DNA from: Georgenia sp. M64
Lineage (GTDB): Bacteria; Actinomycetota; Actinomycetes; Actinomycetales; Actinomycetaceae
Reading direction: 5' to 3'
Assembly: GCF_038049925.1 (NCBI RefSeq)
Contig: NZ_CP145809.1
Coordinates: forward strand, 372,001-436,000
Length of the DNA: 64,000 bases
The notes below the pieces were generated by a model, which worked only from the letters and a program-made list of their open reading frames with translations, was not told the DNA's origin and did not search any database. The translations under genes and the position numbers were made by a program. The first letter of the stretch is position 1; each line of letters starts with the position of its first letter. Below are positions 1 through 9,353 of this stretch, in pieces.

Positions 1-2172
1 CAGGACGCGGGGGAAGTTCTCCGGGGCGTCGGGGTCCTCGACGGCGTAGTGCAGCCGGCCGGCCGCGAGCTCGTCGACGATGTGGGCGGGGACCTCCTTG
101 CCGGCCGCGGCGGCCTCGTCCGTGAGGTCGAGCGGGTTGCGGTCGAACGTCGGGTAGGAGGGCATCCAGCCGCGCCTGCTGGCCTCGACGAGCGTGTCCG
201 CCGTCGTCCGGCCGGCGAACGCGCCCGTCGCGAGCGGCGAGGCGAGGGAGTCGGCGGGCAGGCCGTCGTAGCGCCACTGGTCGGTGGCCAGGTACCAGAA
301 CGCCGTCGCGATCATCTGCCGGGCCGGGCGCTGCCAGTCCAGGGAGAACGCGTACTGCGACCAGCCCGTGATCGGCCGGACCTTCTCCTGGCCGACGTAG
401 TGCGCCCAGCCGCCGCCGTTGACGCCCTGGCAGCCGGTCATCGTCACCAGGGCGAGGAAGGTGCGGTAGATCGTGTCGGAGTGGAACCAGTGGTTGGTCC
501 CGGCGCCCATGACGATCATGGACCGGCCCTGGGAGCGCACGGCGTTGTCGGCGAACTCGCGCCCGATGCGGGTGGCGGCCACCGCCGGGACGCCGGTGAT
601 CTCCTCCTGCCAGGCCGGGGTGCCCGGGGTGGAGGCGTCGTCGTAGCCGGTGGGCCACTGCCCCGGCAGGCCCGGCCGGGCGACGCCGTACTGGGCGAGG
701 AGCAGGTCGTAGACGGTGGTGACGAGCCGCCCGCCGACCCGCCGGGCGGGGACGCCGCGGCGCAGGACGCCCGACCCACCGAGGTGGGCGCCGGTCTCCG
801 AGCCGGGCTCGGGGGTGAGGTCGAAGCGGGGCAGGTCGACGGCGACCGGCTCGGAGCCGGCGATGTCGGCCAGCGACAGCAGCGGGTCGGTCTCCCCGAG
901 GTCGAGGTTCCACCGCCCGGCTCCCTCGGGGCCGAAGCGGTCCCCGAGCGTGCCGTTGGGGACGACGGGGGTGCCGGCGGCGTCGAGGAGGACGGTGCGG
1001 AAGTCCGGGTGGGCGCCGTCGGCGAGGTGGCCGTGCTCGGCGTCGCCGGCGAGGTCGGCGGCGGTGAGGAACTTGCCCGGCACGTACGCGCCGTCGCGCT
1101 CGTCGAGGCTGACGAGGAAGGGGGAGTCGGTGTAGCGCTTCATGTACTCCACGAAACGCGGGGTGCGGTCGCGGACGTGGAACTCGCTGAGGATGACGTG
1201 GCCCATCGCCATGGCCAGGGCGCCGTCGGTGCCCGGGTGCACGGCGAGCCACTCGTCGGCGAACTTGGTGTTGTCGGCGTAGTCGGGGGAGACCGCGACC
1301 ACCTTCTGACCGCGGTAGCGGGCCTCGACCATGAAGTGGGCGTCGGGGGTGCGGGTGACCGGGAGGTTCGAGCCCCACATGATGAGGTAGCCGGCATTGA
1401 ACCAGTCCGCGGACTCCGGCACGTCCGTCTGGTCGCCGAAGACCTGCGGCGACGCCACGGGCAGGTCGGCGTACCAGTCGTAGAAGGACAGCATCGAGCC
1501 GCCCATGAGGGAGTAGAACCGGGACCCGGCCCCGTAGGAGACCATCGACATCGCAGGGATGACGGTGAAGCCGGCCATCCGGTCCGGGCCGTAGGCCTTG
1601 GTGGTGTAGACGTGGGCGGCGGCGACGAGCTCCTCGACCTCCTGCCACGTCGCCCGCACGAGACCGCCCTTGCCGCGGGCCGCCTTGTACTGCCGGGACC
1701 GCTCCGGGTCCTCGACGATGTCGCCCCACGCGAGCACCGGGTCGCCCAGGCGGGCCCGGGCCTCGCGGTACATCGTCAGCAGTGTCGAGCGGACGTACGG
1801 GTAGCGGATCCGGGTGGGGGAGTAGGTGTACCAGGAGAAGGCGGCGCCGCGCGGGCAGCCGCGGGGCTCGTACTCGGGTGAGTTCGGCCCGACGGTGGGG
1901 TAGTCGGTCTGCTGGGACTCCCAGGTGATGATCCCGTCCTTGACGTACACCTTCCACGAGCACGAGCCGGTGCAGTTGACCCCGTGCGTGGAGCGGACCA
2001 CCTTGTCGTGGGACCACCGGTCGCGGTAGAACGCGTCGCCCTCGCGCCCGCCGGTGAGGAAGAGCTGGCGCAGGTCCTCCGAGGCCTCACCCCGCCGGAG
2101 GAACGTGCCGAGCCTGAGCAGCGGGTTGGTCTCCCGGTCGGTGGCGGGTCCTCGGGGCGTCGTTGCCGTCAT
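1..2172 (-). CDS. narG: Respiratory nitrate reductase alpha subunit, N-terminal 724 codons (3' end outside window)
   Basis: This is the catalytic molybdenum subunit of the membrane-bound nitrate reductase, which reduces nitrate to nitrite on the cytoplasmic side of the membrane with electrons from NarH and NarI. The N-terminus has the family's FS0 iron-sulfur ligand pattern: His63, Cys67 and Cys71 in HGVNCTGSCSW, and Cys106 in EPRGCPRG. Blocks such as PESADWFNAGYLIMWGSN and TRTPDAHF are typical NarG. The frame stays open to the window edge, so about 60% of a roughly 1,230-residue protein is present. The ATG start lies 87 bases after narK on the same strand, which implies a narK-narGHJI operon. 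No twin-arginine signal is seen, as expected for cytoplasmic NarG. Confidence 0.97.
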   Translation of the reverse strand, partial: MTATTPRGPATDRETNPLLRLGTFLRRGEASEDLRQLFLTGGREGDAFYRDRWSHDKVVRSTHGVNCTGSCSWKVYVKDGIITWESQQTDYPTVGPNSPEYEPRGCPRGAAFSWYTYSPTRIRYPYVRSTLLTMYREARARLGDPVLAWGDIVEDPERSRQYKAARGKGGLVRATWQEVEELVAAAHVYTTKAYGPDRMAGFTVIPAMSMVSYGAGSRFYSLMGGSMLSFYDWYADLPVASPQVFGDQTDVPESADWFNAGYLIMWGSNLPVTRTPDAHFMVEARYRGQKVVAVSPDYADNTKFADEWLAVHPGTDGALAMAMGHVILSEFHVRDRTPRFVEYMKRYTDSPFLVSLDERDGAYVPGKFLTAADLAGDAEHGHLADGAHPDFRTVLLDAAGTPVVPNGTLGDRFGPEGAGRWNLDLGETDPLLSLADIAGSEPVAVDLPRFDLTPEPGSETGAHLGGSGVLRRGVPARRVGGRLVTTVYDLLLAQYGVARPGLPGQWPTGYDDASTPGTPAWQEEITGVPAVAATRIGREFADNAVRSQGRSMIVMGAGTNHWFHSDTIYRTFLALVTMTGCQGVNGGGWAHYVGQEKVRPITGWSQYAFSLDWQRPARQMIATAFWYLATDQWRYDGLPADSLASPLATGAFAGRTTADTLVEASRRGWMPSYPTFDRNPLDLTDEAAAAGKEVPAHIVDELAAGRLHYAVEDPDAPENFPRVL

Positions 2173-2259
2173 GTCTGGCGTCCTTCCAGGGCTGCGGTGG
2201 GGGGTCGCGCCGGTGTCGGTCTCGGGGTGGGCCTCGTGTGGGTCGTTCGGTGGGTCTCG

Positions 2260-3486
2260 TCAGCCGTGCGCGTTGCGGCGCACCGGCCACCAGGTGAAGG
2301 CGGCGACGCCGATCGCCGTCGCCGCGAGCAGGAGCAGGCCGCCGGTGTAGTCGCCGGTGGTGCTGTAGAAGGCGCCCATGACCAGCGGCGGGAAGAACCC
2401 GCCCAGGCCGCCGGCGGCCCCCACGACGCCGGTGACCGACCCGACCTTCTCCGGGGGAGCGACCCTGGCCACGAGCGCGAAGCAGGCGCCGGCGGCCGAG
2501 CCGAGCATGATGCCCATGGTGAGGAAGGCGATGCTGCCGAGCGGCATGAGGGCGAGCTCGGCGGCCGCCACGAGCGCCATCACCGCGGTGACGACGAAGT
2601 TGACCACCAGCACCGGGATGGGGTGGAACCGGTCCGAGAGCCAGCCGCCGACGGGCCTGGCGAGGACGGCGAGGACGACGAAGCCGGCGGTGCGCAGCGC
2701 GGCGTCGGCCCGCTCGAGGCCGTAGGCGTTGACGAGGTAGGTGGGCAGGTAGACGCTGAAGGCGACGAAGCCGCCGAAGCCCATGGCGTAGATGAGTGAG
2801 AGCTCGAGCGTGGAGGGTAGCTTCAGCGTGGCCCACGTGCGGGCGACGAGCGAGCCGGCCGGCCGGCCCAGCCCCGGCGCGTCCCGGATGAGGGCGCGCG
2901 CCGCCACGGCGTAGGCGACGAGCAGGACCGACACGAGGATGAACGGTGCCGGGAGACCGAACGCGTCGGCGATGCCCACGGTGGTGAACGAGGCGACGGC
3001 GGTGCCGACCGTGCCCATGCCGAAGATGCCCAGCGCCATCCCGCGCCGCTCCGGCGGGAACCAGCGGTTGACGAACGGGATGCCGATGGCGAACGTGGTG
3101 CCGCCCAGGCCGAGGAAGAACCCGCCGATGAGGAGCGTGACGAAGCTGCGCGCCACCAGGCCGGTGAAGAGGGTGGGCAGCACGGTCAGGAGGGTGACCA
3201 CCGGGAACATCGTCCGGGCGCCGAACCGGTCGGTGAGGGCGCCGACCGGGATCCGGCCGAGGGAGCCCACGATGACGGGGACGGCGACGGCGGCGGAGAC
3301 CTGGACGGCGCTCAGCTGCAGCTCGTCGCCGTAGGTGGAGCCGAGCGGCCCGATGAGCGCCCAGGCCCAGAAGTTGAGCATGAAGCCCAGCGTCGCCATG
3401 AACAGCATGAGGTTGGCCCGGCCGGGGTCGCCCGCCGGCCTCGCGCGCCCGGTGCGGGCGGCGTCGGGTGAGCTGGGTGCCGTCAC
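2260..3486 (-). CDS. narK: Nitrate/nitrite transporter of the NarK type (MFS)
   Basis: A 408-residue major facilitator with about 12 hydrophobic helices. It should import nitrate or exchange it for nitrite across the cytoplasmic membrane. The glycine-rich nitrate signatures of the NarK/NNP family are visible: GGFFLGLGGTTFAIGIPFVN in the first half and VGAAGGLGGFFPP in the second. The cytoplasmic loop PVGALTDRFGAR matches the MFS loop 2-3 motif. The GTG start has a GGAGG six bases upstream. It is the first gene of the narK-narG transcription unit, so uptake is coupled to reduction. The length matches short NarK proteins. Confidence 0.95.
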   Translation of the reverse strand: MTAPSSPDAARTGRARPAGDPGRANLMLFMATLGFMLNFWAWALIGPLGSTYGDELQLSAVQVSAAVAVPVIVGSLGRIPVGALTDRFGARTMFPVVTLLTVLPTLFTGLVARSFVTLLIGGFFLGLGGTTFAIGIPFVNRWFPPERRGMALGIFGMGTVGTAVASFTTVGIADAFGLPAPFILVSVLLVAYAVAARALIRDAPGLGRPAGSLVARTWATLKLPSTLELSLIYAMGFGGFVAFSVYLPTYLVNAYGLERADAALRTAGFVVLAVLARPVGGWLSDRFHPIPVLVVNFVVTAVMALVAAAELALMPLGSIAFLTMGIMLGSAAGACFALVARVAPPEKVGSVTGVVGAAGGLGGFFPPLVMGAFYSTTGDYTGGLLLLAATAIGVAAFTWWPVRRNAHG

Positions 3487-3881
3487 AGAGGCCTCCGTCG
3501 TTGGATGGTCGGCTCATGCGGTTCCCGCCACACGCTAGCGGGGCGGAGGGCGGAGAGCCATAGGGGTCCAGGCTGTGCGCCGGCACGCTGCGCGGAATGC
3601 CGGAACCCTCGCACGGGGCACCTCCGGATTCTCCGCGGCCTGGTCGGACGAGGCGCCGACATGCGGCTTTGCCGGCGCCTGGCAGCGATTATGCACGGCC
3701 CCGGCCGGTTGTGAAACCAGCGCGGGCGTGTCCCGTTTTATGTGATGGCTGCCTTTTCTAAATCATTCAACCAAGCGATTTCTTCCGTATTTCTCACGCC
3801 CCCACGGGCGGTCGGGGACGACGTCCGGGCGACGTCGACGGCGGGCCTCGACGCGGCCCCACGTCCCGCTACGGTGTCCCG
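3487..3881. promoter_or_regulatory. Divergent intergenic region between narK and mog; AT-rich, probable nar promoter
   Basis: About 395 bases without a convincing gene. Bases 3700-3800 are clearly richer in A+T than the surroundings. On the minus strand a CATAAT (3693-3688) is preceded 17 bases upstream by TTTCAC, a plausible but weak promoter for narK with a leader near 200 bases. Half-sites resembling TGTGA (CRP/FNR family) occur on plus near 3710 and 3742, but I see no complete palindrome. Oxygen or nitrate control of narK is expected from biology and not proved by this sequence. Confidence 0.4.
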
Positions 3882-4466
3882 GTGGACCATCACGACGGCG
3901 ACCGGCCGAGCTCCCGGCCGGGGGGCCGGACCGCGGGGGCGGCAGCGGCCGCCGGCCCGCCGCCGACCGTGCGCGGTGCGGTCGTCACCGTCTCGGACCG
4001 GTGCGCGCGGGGGGAGGCCGAGGACACCTCCGGACCGCTGGCCGCACGCCTGCTCGCCGAGACGGGCGTGCTGGCCGAGGTCACGGTGGTCCCCGACGGC
4101 GCCGAGAGCGTCGCCGCCGCGCTCACCGCGGCCCTGGCGGCAGGCGCGCGCGTGGTGCTCACCACCGGGGGCACCGGGGTGGCGCCCCGCGACCGCACCC
4201 CGGAGGGGACCCGCCAGGTGCTCGTCCGTGAGCTGCCCGGCATCGCCGAGGCCATCCGGGCGCGTGGTGCGCGGACCGTGCCGGCGGCCGTGCTCACCCG
4301 AGGGCTCGCCGGCATCGCCGAGGGCGCCGCGGGGGAGGCGCTCGTGGTCAACGCCCCGGGCTCCCCCGGCGGGGTGCGCGACGTCGTCGCCGTCCTCGCC
4401 CCGCTCGTCCACCACGTCGTGGACCAGCTCGGCGGCGGCGACCACCCCCGCCCACCCCAGGGCTGA
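3882..4466 (+). CDS. mog: MogA/MoaB-family molybdopterin adenylyltransferase
   Basis: A 194-residue protein of the MogA/MoaB fold that adenylylates molybdopterin before metal insertion. The family signature TTGGTGVAPRDRTPE is intact, and the preceding VVTVSDRCARGEAEDTSGP is the usual first strand and loop. The first ~30 residues are an Ala/Pro-rich extension, so a start nearer residue 29 (TVRGAVVTVSD) is possible. The GTG at 3882 gives the whole open frame. It faces mobA tail to tail with one base between stops, inside a molybdenum cofactor cluster that would supply NarG. Confidence 0.9.
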   Translation: MDHHDGDRPSSRPGGRTAGAAAAAGPPPTVRGAVVTVSDRCARGEAEDTSGPLAARLLAETGVLAEVTVVPDGAESVAAALTAALAAGARVVLTTGGTGVAPRDRTPEGTRQVLVRELPGIAEAIRARGARTVPAAVLTRGLAGIAEGAAGEALVVNAPGSPGGVRDVVAVLAPLVHHVVDQLGGGDHPRPPQG

Positions 4467-4467
4467 G

Positions 4468-5127
4468 TCAGGCCGGTGGCGGTCCGGCGCGGCCGGGCCC
4501 CGGCCGCCCCTCGAGCCGGTCGAGGTCGGCCCACGTGTCGACGTCGGCGGACTCCTCGCCCACGGCGCCGACCAGGACGATGTCGAGGTCGCCCAGGACG
4601 CTGCGCACGGAGCGGCCCCGCGTGCCGGCCGGGCCGGCCACCGCCGCCCGCAGCGACGCGGTGCGGTACACACCCGTGAGCCACTGGGCCGATCCCGCCG
4701 CGTCGACCAGGCACGCGCCGTCCCCACCTCCCGCTCCGGGAGCGCCCGCCGGGACGGCGCCGGCGGCCGCCGCGCGGAGCCGGTCGACCGCCGTGCCGGC
4801 CCGGGGCGCGTCGCACGCGAGCACCGCCGTCCAGGGCGCGGCGCCGTCCGTCAGCGCCGCGAGGCCCGCGGCGAGCCCGGCGACGGGGCCGCCGAGCGGC
4901 GGGTCCTCGAGGGTGCGCACGACCCCCGGCGGGACGGCGACGTCGTCGGGAGCCACGACGACCACGCGGCGGGCGCCGTCGACGGCGTCCAGGACGTGGT
5001 CGAGGAGCCGGCGCCCGGCGAGCCGGACCTCGGGCTTGGAGGCCCCGCCGAGCCGCCGCCCGGTGCCGCCCGCGAGCACCACGGCGTCGAACGGCTCGGC
5101 GTGGTCGGACCGGGCGTCGCGCGTCAC
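4468..5127 (-). CDS. mobA: Molybdenum cofactor guanylyltransferase (MobA-like NTP transferase)
   Basis: A 219-residue nucleotidyltransferase that attaches GMP to the molybdenum cofactor, giving the dinucleotide form used by DMSO-reductase-family enzymes such as NarG. The N-terminal nucleotide-binding motif LAGGTGRRLGGASK is complete, and the substrate region LEDPPLGGPVAGLAAGL is typical. It follows moaC with a two-base gap and is the last gene of the minus-strand moeZ-moeA-moaC-mobA run. The GTG start is chosen from that spacing. The middle has a loop rich in Gly/Ala that is longer than in E. coli MobA. Confidence 0.88.
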   Translation of the reverse strand: MTRDARSDHAEPFDAVVLAGGTGRRLGGASKPEVRLAGRRLLDHVLDAVDGARRVVVVAPDDVAVPPGVVRTLEDPPLGGPVAGLAAGLAALTDGAAPWTAVLACDAPRAGTAVDRLRAAAAGAVPAGAPGAGGGDGACLVDAAGSAQWLTGVYRTASLRAAVAGPAGTRGRSVRSVLGDLDIVLVGAVGEESADVDTWADLDRLEGRPGPGRAGPPPA

Positions 5128-5129
5128 CG

Positions 5130-5621
5130 TCAGGCCTCGGGCCGGCGCCAGTCCCCGGACCGGCCGCCGGACTTCGCGACCACCTTGACCCCGGTGATCT
5201 CCGCGGAGCGGTCCACGCCCTTGACCATGTCCACGACCGCCAGCGCCGCGACCGAGACGGCGGTCAGCGCCTCCATCTCGACGCCGGTCCGGTCGGCGGT
5301 GCGGACCGTGGCGGTGATGCGCACCCGGTCGGGGGCGAGCTCGAGGTCGACGCTGGCGCCGTGCACGCCGATGGTGTGCGCGAGCGGCAGGAGCTCGGGC
5401 GTGCGCTTGGCGGCCGCGATGCCCGCGATGCGGGCGACGGCCAGGACGTCGCCCTTGGGCACGGTCCCCTCGCGCAGGGCGGTCATGACCGTGGGGGAGC
5501 AGCGCACCTCGCCGACGGCCACCGCCTCGCGCACGGTGGGCTGCTTGGCGGTGACGTCGACCATCCGGGCGTGGCCGGCGTCGTCGAGGTGGGTGAGCCT
5601 GAGGGGCGGGGTGGTGGTCAC
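5130..5621 (-). CDS. moaC: Cyclic pyranopterin monophosphate synthase MoaC
   Basis: A 163-residue MoaC, which with MoaA converts GTP to cyclic pyranopterin monophosphate in the first step of cofactor synthesis. Conserved blocks include [52 protein letters not shown] and [19 protein letters not shown]. The catalytic region with Asp and Lys near the C-terminus (DMVKGVDR) is present. The GTG start overlaps the moeA stop as GTGA, so translation is probably coupled. No moaA is in the window. Length and motifs match the family closely. Confidence 0.95.
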   Translation of the reverse strand: MTTTPPLRLTHLDDAGHARMVDVTAKQPTVREAVAVGEVRCSPTVMTALREGTVPKGDVLAVARIAGIAAAKRTPELLPLAHTIGVHGASVDLELAPDRVRITATVRTADRTGVEMEALTAVSVAALAVVDMVKGVDRSAEITGVKVVAKSGGRSGDWRRPEA

Positions 5622-6871
5622 GGCACCATCATGACGCTCACCGCGTCCCCCTCGTGGATCTCCTCGACGTCGTCGCCGACGACCGCCAGGGCGTCCGCGA
5701 GCGCCAGGCTGGCCACGAGGTGCGAGCCGGAGCCGCCCGCGGCGGCGGGCCGCACACGCACCGACCCGTCCGACCCGTCCGGCGTCTCCACGACGACGGG
5801 GATGTACTGGCGGCGCCCGGCCGGGCACCGCCACCCCTGCGCGGCGACGGCGGTGACCGTGGGGCGGGCGCCCCCGGCCACGAGCGCGCGCATGCGCGTC
5901 AGGGCCGGGTGGACGAACACCTGGAAGCTGACGAACACGCTCACGGGGTTCCCGGGCAGGGCGAACAGCGGCACCGGGCGCTCGCCGTCGCGCAGCGCGC
6001 CGAAGCCCTGCGGCTTGCCGGGCTGCATCGCGACCTTGTCGAAGGCGACGTCGCCGAGGGGGGCCAGGACCTCCTTGACGACGTCGTAGGCGCCGGCGCT
6101 GACCCCACCGGTGGTGACGACCGCGTCGACCTCGCCCAGCCGGGCGGCGAGGAGGCCGCGCAGGGCGTCGGGGTCGTCGTCGACCGCGCCGAGGAGCACC
6201 GGGACGCCCCCCGACTCGAGCACCATGCCCGCGACGAGGACGGCGTTGGAGTCGGGGATCTGACCGTGGGCGAGCGGGGCGCCGGGGGCCACGAGCTCCG
6301 ACCCGGTGGAGAGCACGCCCACGCGCACGGGCGGGTGGACGAGGAGCTCGCCGTGACCGGCGGAGGCGGCGGTGGACAGGTCCCGCGCGCGCAGCGGTGT
6401 GCCGGCGCGCAGGACGACCGTGCCGGGGGCGACGTCGTCGCCGGCCCGACGGACGTGCGAGCCCGGGGGGACCGCGCGGCGGATCTCCACGGCCGTGGGG
6501 AGCGGGTGGGGACCCGGGGGGACGTCGGTGTCCTCGACCGGCACGACGGCGTCCGCGCCGGGGGGTACCGGTGCGCCGGTCATGATCCGCACGGCGGTGC
6601 CCGGCCGGACCTCGGGGCGCTCGCCGGACCCGGCGGGGAGGTCCGCGACGACCGCCAGCCGGACCGGGCCGGCGGCGGTGGCGGCACGGACGTCGGCGGC
6701 CCGGACCGCGAAGCCGTCCATGGCGGAGTTGTCGAACGGTGGCACCGCGACGACGGCGCGCACGTCCTCGGCCAGGACGCACCCGTGCGCCCCGGCGAGG
6801 GGGGTGCGCCGCGGCGTCGCCGGGCCGACGGCGGCCAGCACCCGTTCGAGGTGCTGCTCCACGCTGATCAT
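5618..6871 (-). CDS. moeA: Molybdopterin molybdenumtransferase MoeA
   Basis: A 417-residue MoeA that inserts molybdate into adenylylated molybdopterin, releasing AMP. Motifs: [13 protein letters not shown] near residue 45, [21 protein letters not shown], a central domain with [10 protein letters not shown] and [23 protein letters not shown], and [18 protein letters not shown], followed by the C-terminal beta-barrel domain. It sits between moeZ and moaC on the same strand and overlaps moaC by four bases. Its start is an ATG 15 bases after the moeZ stop. MoeA completes the reaction begun by the Mog protein encoded nearby. Confidence 0.97.
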   Translation of the reverse strand: MISVEQHLERVLAAVGPATPRRTPLAGAHGCVLAEDVRAVVAVPPFDNSAMDGFAVRAADVRAATAAGPVRLAVVADLPAGSGERPEVRPGTAVRIMTGAPVPPGADAVVPVEDTDVPPGPHPLPTAVEIRRAVPPGSHVRRAGDDVAPGTVVLRAGTPLRARDLSTAASAGHGELLVHPPVRVGVLSTGSELVAPGAPLAHGQIPDSNAVLVAGMVLESGGVPVLLGAVDDDPDALRGLLAARLGEVDAVVTTGGVSAGAYDVVKEVLAPLGDVAFDKVAMQPGKPQGFGALRDGERPVPLFALPGNPVSVFVSFQVFVHPALTRMRALVAGGARPTVTAVAAQGWRCPAGRRQYIPVVVETPDGSDGSVRVRPAAAGGSGSHLVASLALADALAVVGDDVEEIHEGDAVSVMMVP

Positions 6872-6886
6872 CGCTCGGTCCTCCGG

Positions 6887-8212
6887 TCAGTAGGTGGGCA
6901 GGGTGGGGTCGACGTCCGCGACCCAGGCCAGGACCCCGCCCCGGACGTTGACGGCCCGCGCGCCGGCGTCGGCCAGGGCGCGGGTGGCCTGGGCGGAGCG
7001 CACCCCGCTGCGGCAGTGCACGAGCAGCTCGCGCGAGACCCCGCCGGGGTGGGCGAGGTCGAGGCGGTGCAGCGCACCCTCGGGGTCGGCCAGGACCTCG
7101 CCGAGCGGGATGCCCACGGCGCCGGGGATCGCGACGACGGTGCGCTCCGCGGCCTCGCGGACGTCGAGGAGGACGAAGTCGTCGTCCCCCCGCTCGCGGG
7201 CCGCGAGGCGACGGGCGAGCGCGGTGGCGGTGATCTCCGGGCGGTCGGCGGCGTCGTCGGCGGCCGGCCGGGCGGCGCCGGCGGGCAGGGCGCACCAGGC
7301 GGCGCCGGTGCTGCCCTCGGGGCTGCCGGTGGGGTCGTACCCGATCTCGGCGCGGGTGCGCGGCGCGGTCCCGGCGGGCCGCGGGCGCAGCGGGAGCTCC
7401 GCCCACCGGGCGGTGAGGACGTCGAGGACGAGGACCCGGCCGAGCAGGGTCTCGCCGCTGCCGGTGACGAGCTTGACGGCCTCGGCCGCCATGACCGAAC
7501 CCACCTGGCCGCACATGGCGCCCAGGACCCCCGCCTCGCCGCACGAGGGTGTCGACCCCGGTGGGGGCGGAGCGGGGAAGAGGTCGCGCAGCGTGGGACC
7601 CGCGGGGGTCTCGTCGGTGGCGGGGTCGGTGGCGGCGGGGCGGGCGGCGGCGGTGACGGGGCGGGGCGCCGCCGCCGTGCGCGGCCGGGACCAGAAGACG
7701 GAGACCTGGGCGTCGAAGCGCAGGATGGACCCCCACACCAGCGGCACGCCGAGCTCGGCGCACACGTCGTTGACGAGGTAGCGCGTGGGGAAGTTGTCCG
7801 TCCCGTCGAGCACGAGGTCGTAGCCGGCGACGATCTCGCGGGCGTTGCTCGCGTCGAGGCGCACGTGGTGCCGCTCGACCGTGACCTCGGGGTTGAGGTC
7901 GCGCAGGTGCTCGGCCGCGGAGTCCACCTTCGCCCGACCGACGTCGGCGGCGGTGTGGAGGACCTGGCGCTGGAGGTTCGAGACGTCGACGACGTCGTCG
8001 TCGACCACCCCGAGGTGGCCCACCCCCGCCGCCGCGAGGTACAGCAGGGCCGGCGAGCCGAGTCCCCCGGCACCCACGACGAGCACCCGGGCGGCGAGGA
8101 GGCGGCGCTGCCCGTCGTCGCCGATCGCGCCGAGCAGGAGGTGGCGCGAGTAGCGCTGGACCTGCTCGCGGGTCAGGGGCGGCCCCGGGTCGACGAGGGG
8201 GGACAGGCGCAT
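6887..8212 (-). CDS. moeZ: MoeB/MoeZ-type adenylyltransferase-sulfurtransferase (ThiF domain + rhodanese)
   Basis: A 441-residue E1-like enzyme that would adenylylate and sulfurate a small carrier such as MoaD. The N-terminal ThiF domain has the ATP loop GAGGLGS (47-53) and NLQRQVLH. A low-complexity linker (about 180-210) interrupts it before [12 protein letters not shown]. The C-terminal rhodanese domain carries the catalytic Cys400 in HCRSGVRS. The Cys pair found in zinc-binding MoeB (CYRC) is replaced by TLRD, as I recall for mycobacterial MoeZ. It is the first gene of the minus-strand cofactor operon. MoeZ proteins also serve thiamine or cysteine carriers in relatives, so the role may be wider. 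Confidence 0.92.
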   Translation of the reverse strand: MRLSPLVDPGPPLTREQVQRYSRHLLLGAIGDDGQRRLLAARVLVVGAGGLGSPALLYLAAAGVGHLGVVDDDVVDVSNLQRQVLHTAADVGRAKVDSAAEHLRDLNPEVTVERHHVRLDASNAREIVAGYDLVLDGTDNFPTRYLVNDVCAELGVPLVWGSILRFDAQVSVFWSRPRTAAAPRPVTAAARPAATDPATDETPAGPTLRDLFPAPPPPGSTPSCGEAGVLGAMCGQVGSVMAAEAVKLVTGSGETLLGRVLVLDVLTARWAELPLRPRPAGTAPRTRAEIGYDPTGSPEGSTGAAWCALPAGAARPAADDAADRPEITATALARRLAARERGDDDFVLLDVREAAERTVVAIPGAVGIPLGEVLADPEGALHRLDLAHPGGVSRELLVHCRSGVRSAQATRALADAGARAVNVRGGVLAWVADVDPTLPTY

Positions 8213-8296
8213 GGCCTCACTGTAGGCGGGAGGCTGTATCCCTCTGCGCCCCTCGTGCGTCCATGAGAGGTCAACCGCTCTGCGAGGAGGAGAACC

Positions 8297-8518
8297 ATGA
8301 AGAAGAACATGAGCGACACCGACCGCAAGGTCCGCGCCGCCGTCGCCCCCGTGCTCGTCGTCGCCGGTCTGCTGGCCGGCCCCGGCGGCGCGCTGGCGAT
8401 CACCCTGTATGCCGTCGCCGGGATCCTGCTCGGTACCGCCGCCGTCGGCTTCTGCCCGGCCTACGCCCTGGTGGGGTTCAGCACCGCACGGACGACCCGG
8501 ACCGCGCCGGCGCGCTAA
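8297..8518 (+). CDS. Small DUF2892 inner-membrane protein
   Basis: A 73-residue protein with two transmembrane helices. It matches the DUF2892 (YgaP transmembrane-like) family: an N-terminal MKKNMSDTDRKVRA, a hydrophobic hairpin, and the conserved end VGFCPAYALVGFST with Cys. Function is not established; the family often accompanies rhodanese or sulfur-handling proteins, and the rhodanese-containing moeZ is the divergent neighbour. A strong GAGGAGG lies seven bases upstream of the ATG. The sigma factor gene follows after about ten bases and may be co-transcribed. Confidence 0.9.
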   Translation: MKKNMSDTDRKVRAAVAPVLVVAGLLAGPGGALAITLYAVAGILLGTAAVGFCPAYALVGFSTARTTRTAPAR

Positions 8519-8528
8519 CGTCGCCGTG

Positions 8529-9320
8529 GTGAGCCTGGATGCGTCGCTCGCGGACGAGGTCCCCGGTCTGCTGCGCTACGCCCGCGCGATCACGCGCGAC
8601 CCGCACCGGGCCGAGGACCTCGTCCAGGCGACGCTCGTGCGGGCGCTGGAGCGGCGCGAGTCGTTCCGTGGCGACGCAGCGCCGGCGACCTGGCTGCACC
8701 GGATCCTCCACAACCTCGCCGTGGACGCCGCTCGGCGTGACCGGGAGGAGCCCAGCGACGCCGTCGCCGACGCGGTCGAGCGCAGCTGGCGCGACGACGC
8801 CTACACCGTGGACGCCGCGAGCGTCGTCGAGCGCGCCGAGACCGCGGAGGAGCTGCGGGACGCGCTCGTGCACCTGCCGTTCATCTACCGGGCAGCCGTC
8901 GTCCTGCACGACGCCGAGGGCATGACCGTGGCCCAGGTCGCCGAGATCCAGGGCGTCGGCCTGCCGGCGGCGAAGCAGCGGCTGCGCCGGGGCCGGATGA
9001 TGCTCGTCAGCGAGCTCGCCCGTGGCCACGAGCGGCGCGAGGCGCTCGCCGGGGTGCCGCTGCGGTGCTGGGTGGCCCGCCGTCAGGTCTCGGACTACCT
9101 CGACGGGGAGCTGCCCCGTGGCCAGCGGGTCGCCGTCGAGCGGCACCTCGAGGGCTGCCCGACGTGCCCGCTGCTGTACACCGCGCTCGTCGGCACCCAC
9201 GCGGCGCTCGGGGTGGTCCGGGACCCCGACTCGGTGGTGCCGCCGTCCACGGCCGCCCGCATCCAGCGGCTCGTGGGCGACGGCGAGCGGGTACGACGAA
9301 CGCCACCCGTGGGGAACTAG
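8529..9320 (+). CDS. ECF-type RNA polymerase sigma factor fused to a C-terminal zf-HC2 domain
   Basis: A 263-residue protein. Residues ~10-80 form sigma region 2 (LLRYARAITRDPHRAEDLVQ, then FRGDAAPATWLHRILHNLAVDAARR), and ~115-165 form region 4 (LRDALVHLPFIYRAAVVLHDAEGM, AEIQGVGLPAAKQRLRRGR). After region 4 comes an anti-sigma-like zinc finger, CWVARRQVSDYLDGELPRG then HLEGCPTCP, giving Cys, His and CxxC ligands. Such zf-HC2 domains are usually in separate anti-sigma proteins, so this factor may regulate itself in cis. Tandem GTG codons at 8526 and 8529 are both possible starts; no clear ribosome site separates them. Its stop codon lies in the MarR operator. Confidence 0.88.
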   Translation: MSLDASLADEVPGLLRYARAITRDPHRAEDLVQATLVRALERRESFRGDAAPATWLHRILHNLAVDAARRDREEPSDAVADAVERSWRDDAYTVDAASVVERAETAEELRDALVHLPFIYRAAVVLHDAEGMTVAQVAEIQGVGLPAAKQRLRRGRMMLVSELARGHERREALAGVPLRCWVARRQVSDYLDGELPRGQRVAVERHLEGCPTCPLLYTALVGTHAALGVVRDPDSVVPPSTAARIQRLVGDGERVRRTPPVGN

Positions 9321-9336
9321 ATGCATGCTGCATGTA
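9318..9336. promoter_or_regulatory. Probable MarR operator (inverted repeat)
   Basis: TAGATGCATGCTGCATGTA is an inverted repeat of two 8-base arms around TGC, with one mismatch. It begins at the stop codon of the sigma gene and ends 17 bases before the MarR start codon. Size and placement fit autoregulation by the downstream MarR protein. Binding is inferred. Confidence 0.6.
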
Positions 9337-9353
9337 CCTGTAAGTTCTGAAGG

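Noticed and set aside
49-1881. 610-residue open frame on plus over narG
   Set aside because: It is antisense to narG, is Arg/Gly/Val-rich without domains, and has the look of a GC-rich shadow frame.
5130-7763. 877-residue minus open frame
   Set aside because: Only the last 163 codons are MoaC; the rest is moeA and moeZ read out of frame.
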